Assembly: GCA_023053685.1 (NCBI GenBank) | Contig: JALIGW010000016.1 | Span: forward strand, 13,545,473-13,609,472 | Source of the DNA: Diadophis punctatus similis | Taxonomy: Eukaryota; Chordata; Lepidosauria; Squamata; Dipsadidae | Length of the DNA stretch: 64,000 bases | Direction of reading: 5' to 3' | In this document: piece after piece, positions 63,897 through 64,000 of the stretch | How positions within the stretch are numbered: the first letter of the stretch is position 1 | Layout of the letters: every line of letters begins with the position of its first letter | The notes under the pieces: model-generated | Databases searched by the model: none | Seen by the model: the letters and a program-made list of their open reading frames with translations, nothing else | Told to the model about the DNA's origin: nothing | Program-made: the position numbers and the translations under genes

Positions 63897-64000
63897 TGTC
63901 TATGGAGATTCTCAGTCATCCAGGTCATGGTTGTCCCAAAGATGCTTTTTCAAGAGGCAACTGGACTTTCTGGTTTTTCTTTGGAGAGGTTTTGCTTCTC
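63897..64000 (+). mobile_element. PLE-A tail, cut by the window end
   Basis: TGTCTATGGAGATTCTCAGT, CATCCAGGTCATGGTTGTCC, then GCAACTGGACTTTCTGGTTT and TTGCTTCTC. Identical in order to the left part of 56789-57005. The second arm would lie beyond the window. Confidence 0.7.

Overview
Organism. The window is vertebrate nuclear DNA, most likely from a squamate reptile and probably an advanced snake. The reasons are CR1/L3-type LINEs whose 3' ends run into AATAG, AAT or AAAT microsatellites, Bov-B (RTE) LINE 3' ends, Sauria-type tRNA SINEs, long GATA/GACA (Bkm-like) arrays, squamate L1 tails and Penelope-like elements with a GIY-YIG domain. The species cannot be fixed from sequence alone.

Gene content. 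I found no convincing host protein-coding exon, rRNA, true tRNA gene, CRISPR array or bacterial-type operon. Every ORF that resembles a protein is a broken retroelement fragment (CR1, Bov-B, L1, L2-like, Penelope-like) or a low-complexity or repeat artefact. The window is an intergenic or intronic landscape of transposons with islands of apparently unique DNA between them.

Family labels used below. hAT-A to hAT-F are non-autonomous hAT-like elements with 8-bp target duplications (A: CAGGGGTGTCAAACTC ends; B: CAGGGGTGGGTTC ends, GC-rich; C: CAGTGATGGCGAACC; D: CAGGGGTCAGCAACC; E and F: foldback elements around a TTCAACTCCCAGAATTC core). Mar-1 is a TA-flanked MITE with CCGTATTTTTCGGAGTATAA ends. 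Tig-1 and Tig-2 are TA-flanked, Tigger/pogo-like MITEs. SINE-1, SINE-2, Sauria SINE and SINE-3 are tRNA-headed SINEs. LTR-1 and LTR-2 are solo LTRs with 5-bp target duplications. PLE-A and PLE-B are Penelope-like tails.

Layout. 1-13 kb: hAT-A, L1, Bov-B, several CR1 tails, a GATA array, Mar-1, PLE-A, hAT-C and hAT-D. 13-24 kb: hAT-A, a near-perfect 61-bp hairpin, hAT-B, a Tig-1 holding a SINE that itself holds a Mar-1, back-to-back hAT insertions, a promoter/LTR-like block, hAT-F, CR1. 25-26 kb: a compound microsatellite block. 27-33 kb: PLE-B, SINE-2, an L2-like LINE, solo LTR-1, an L1 with a 13-bp target duplication ending 4 bp from a head-to-head telomere-repeat junction, and a SINE split by a foldback hAT. 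33-48 kb: Bov-B, a CR1-tailed SINE, Sauria SINE, a 548-bp polypurine tract, LTR-2 inside a GGA array, inverted Penelope ORF fragments, a SINE-MITE-SINE nest, the PLE-B palindrome, two CR1 copies fused end to end and two multiply interrupted Tig-1 copies. 48-64 kb: hAT-B copies, L1, a second LTR-1, more PLE-A, an LTR-2 nested in an LTR-2, a third LTR-1 piece, long AAAT/GATA/GA arrays, Mar-1, hAT-A inside Tig-1, hAT-B, and a PLE-A tail cut by the window end.

How the parts relate. The elements work as layered insertions. Exact target duplications give a relative order of events at many loci. The most notable signals are the telomere-like head-to-head junction, the same-family nested solo LTRs, the Penelope tails with hammerhead-like cores, and two near-perfect hairpins with no obvious family.
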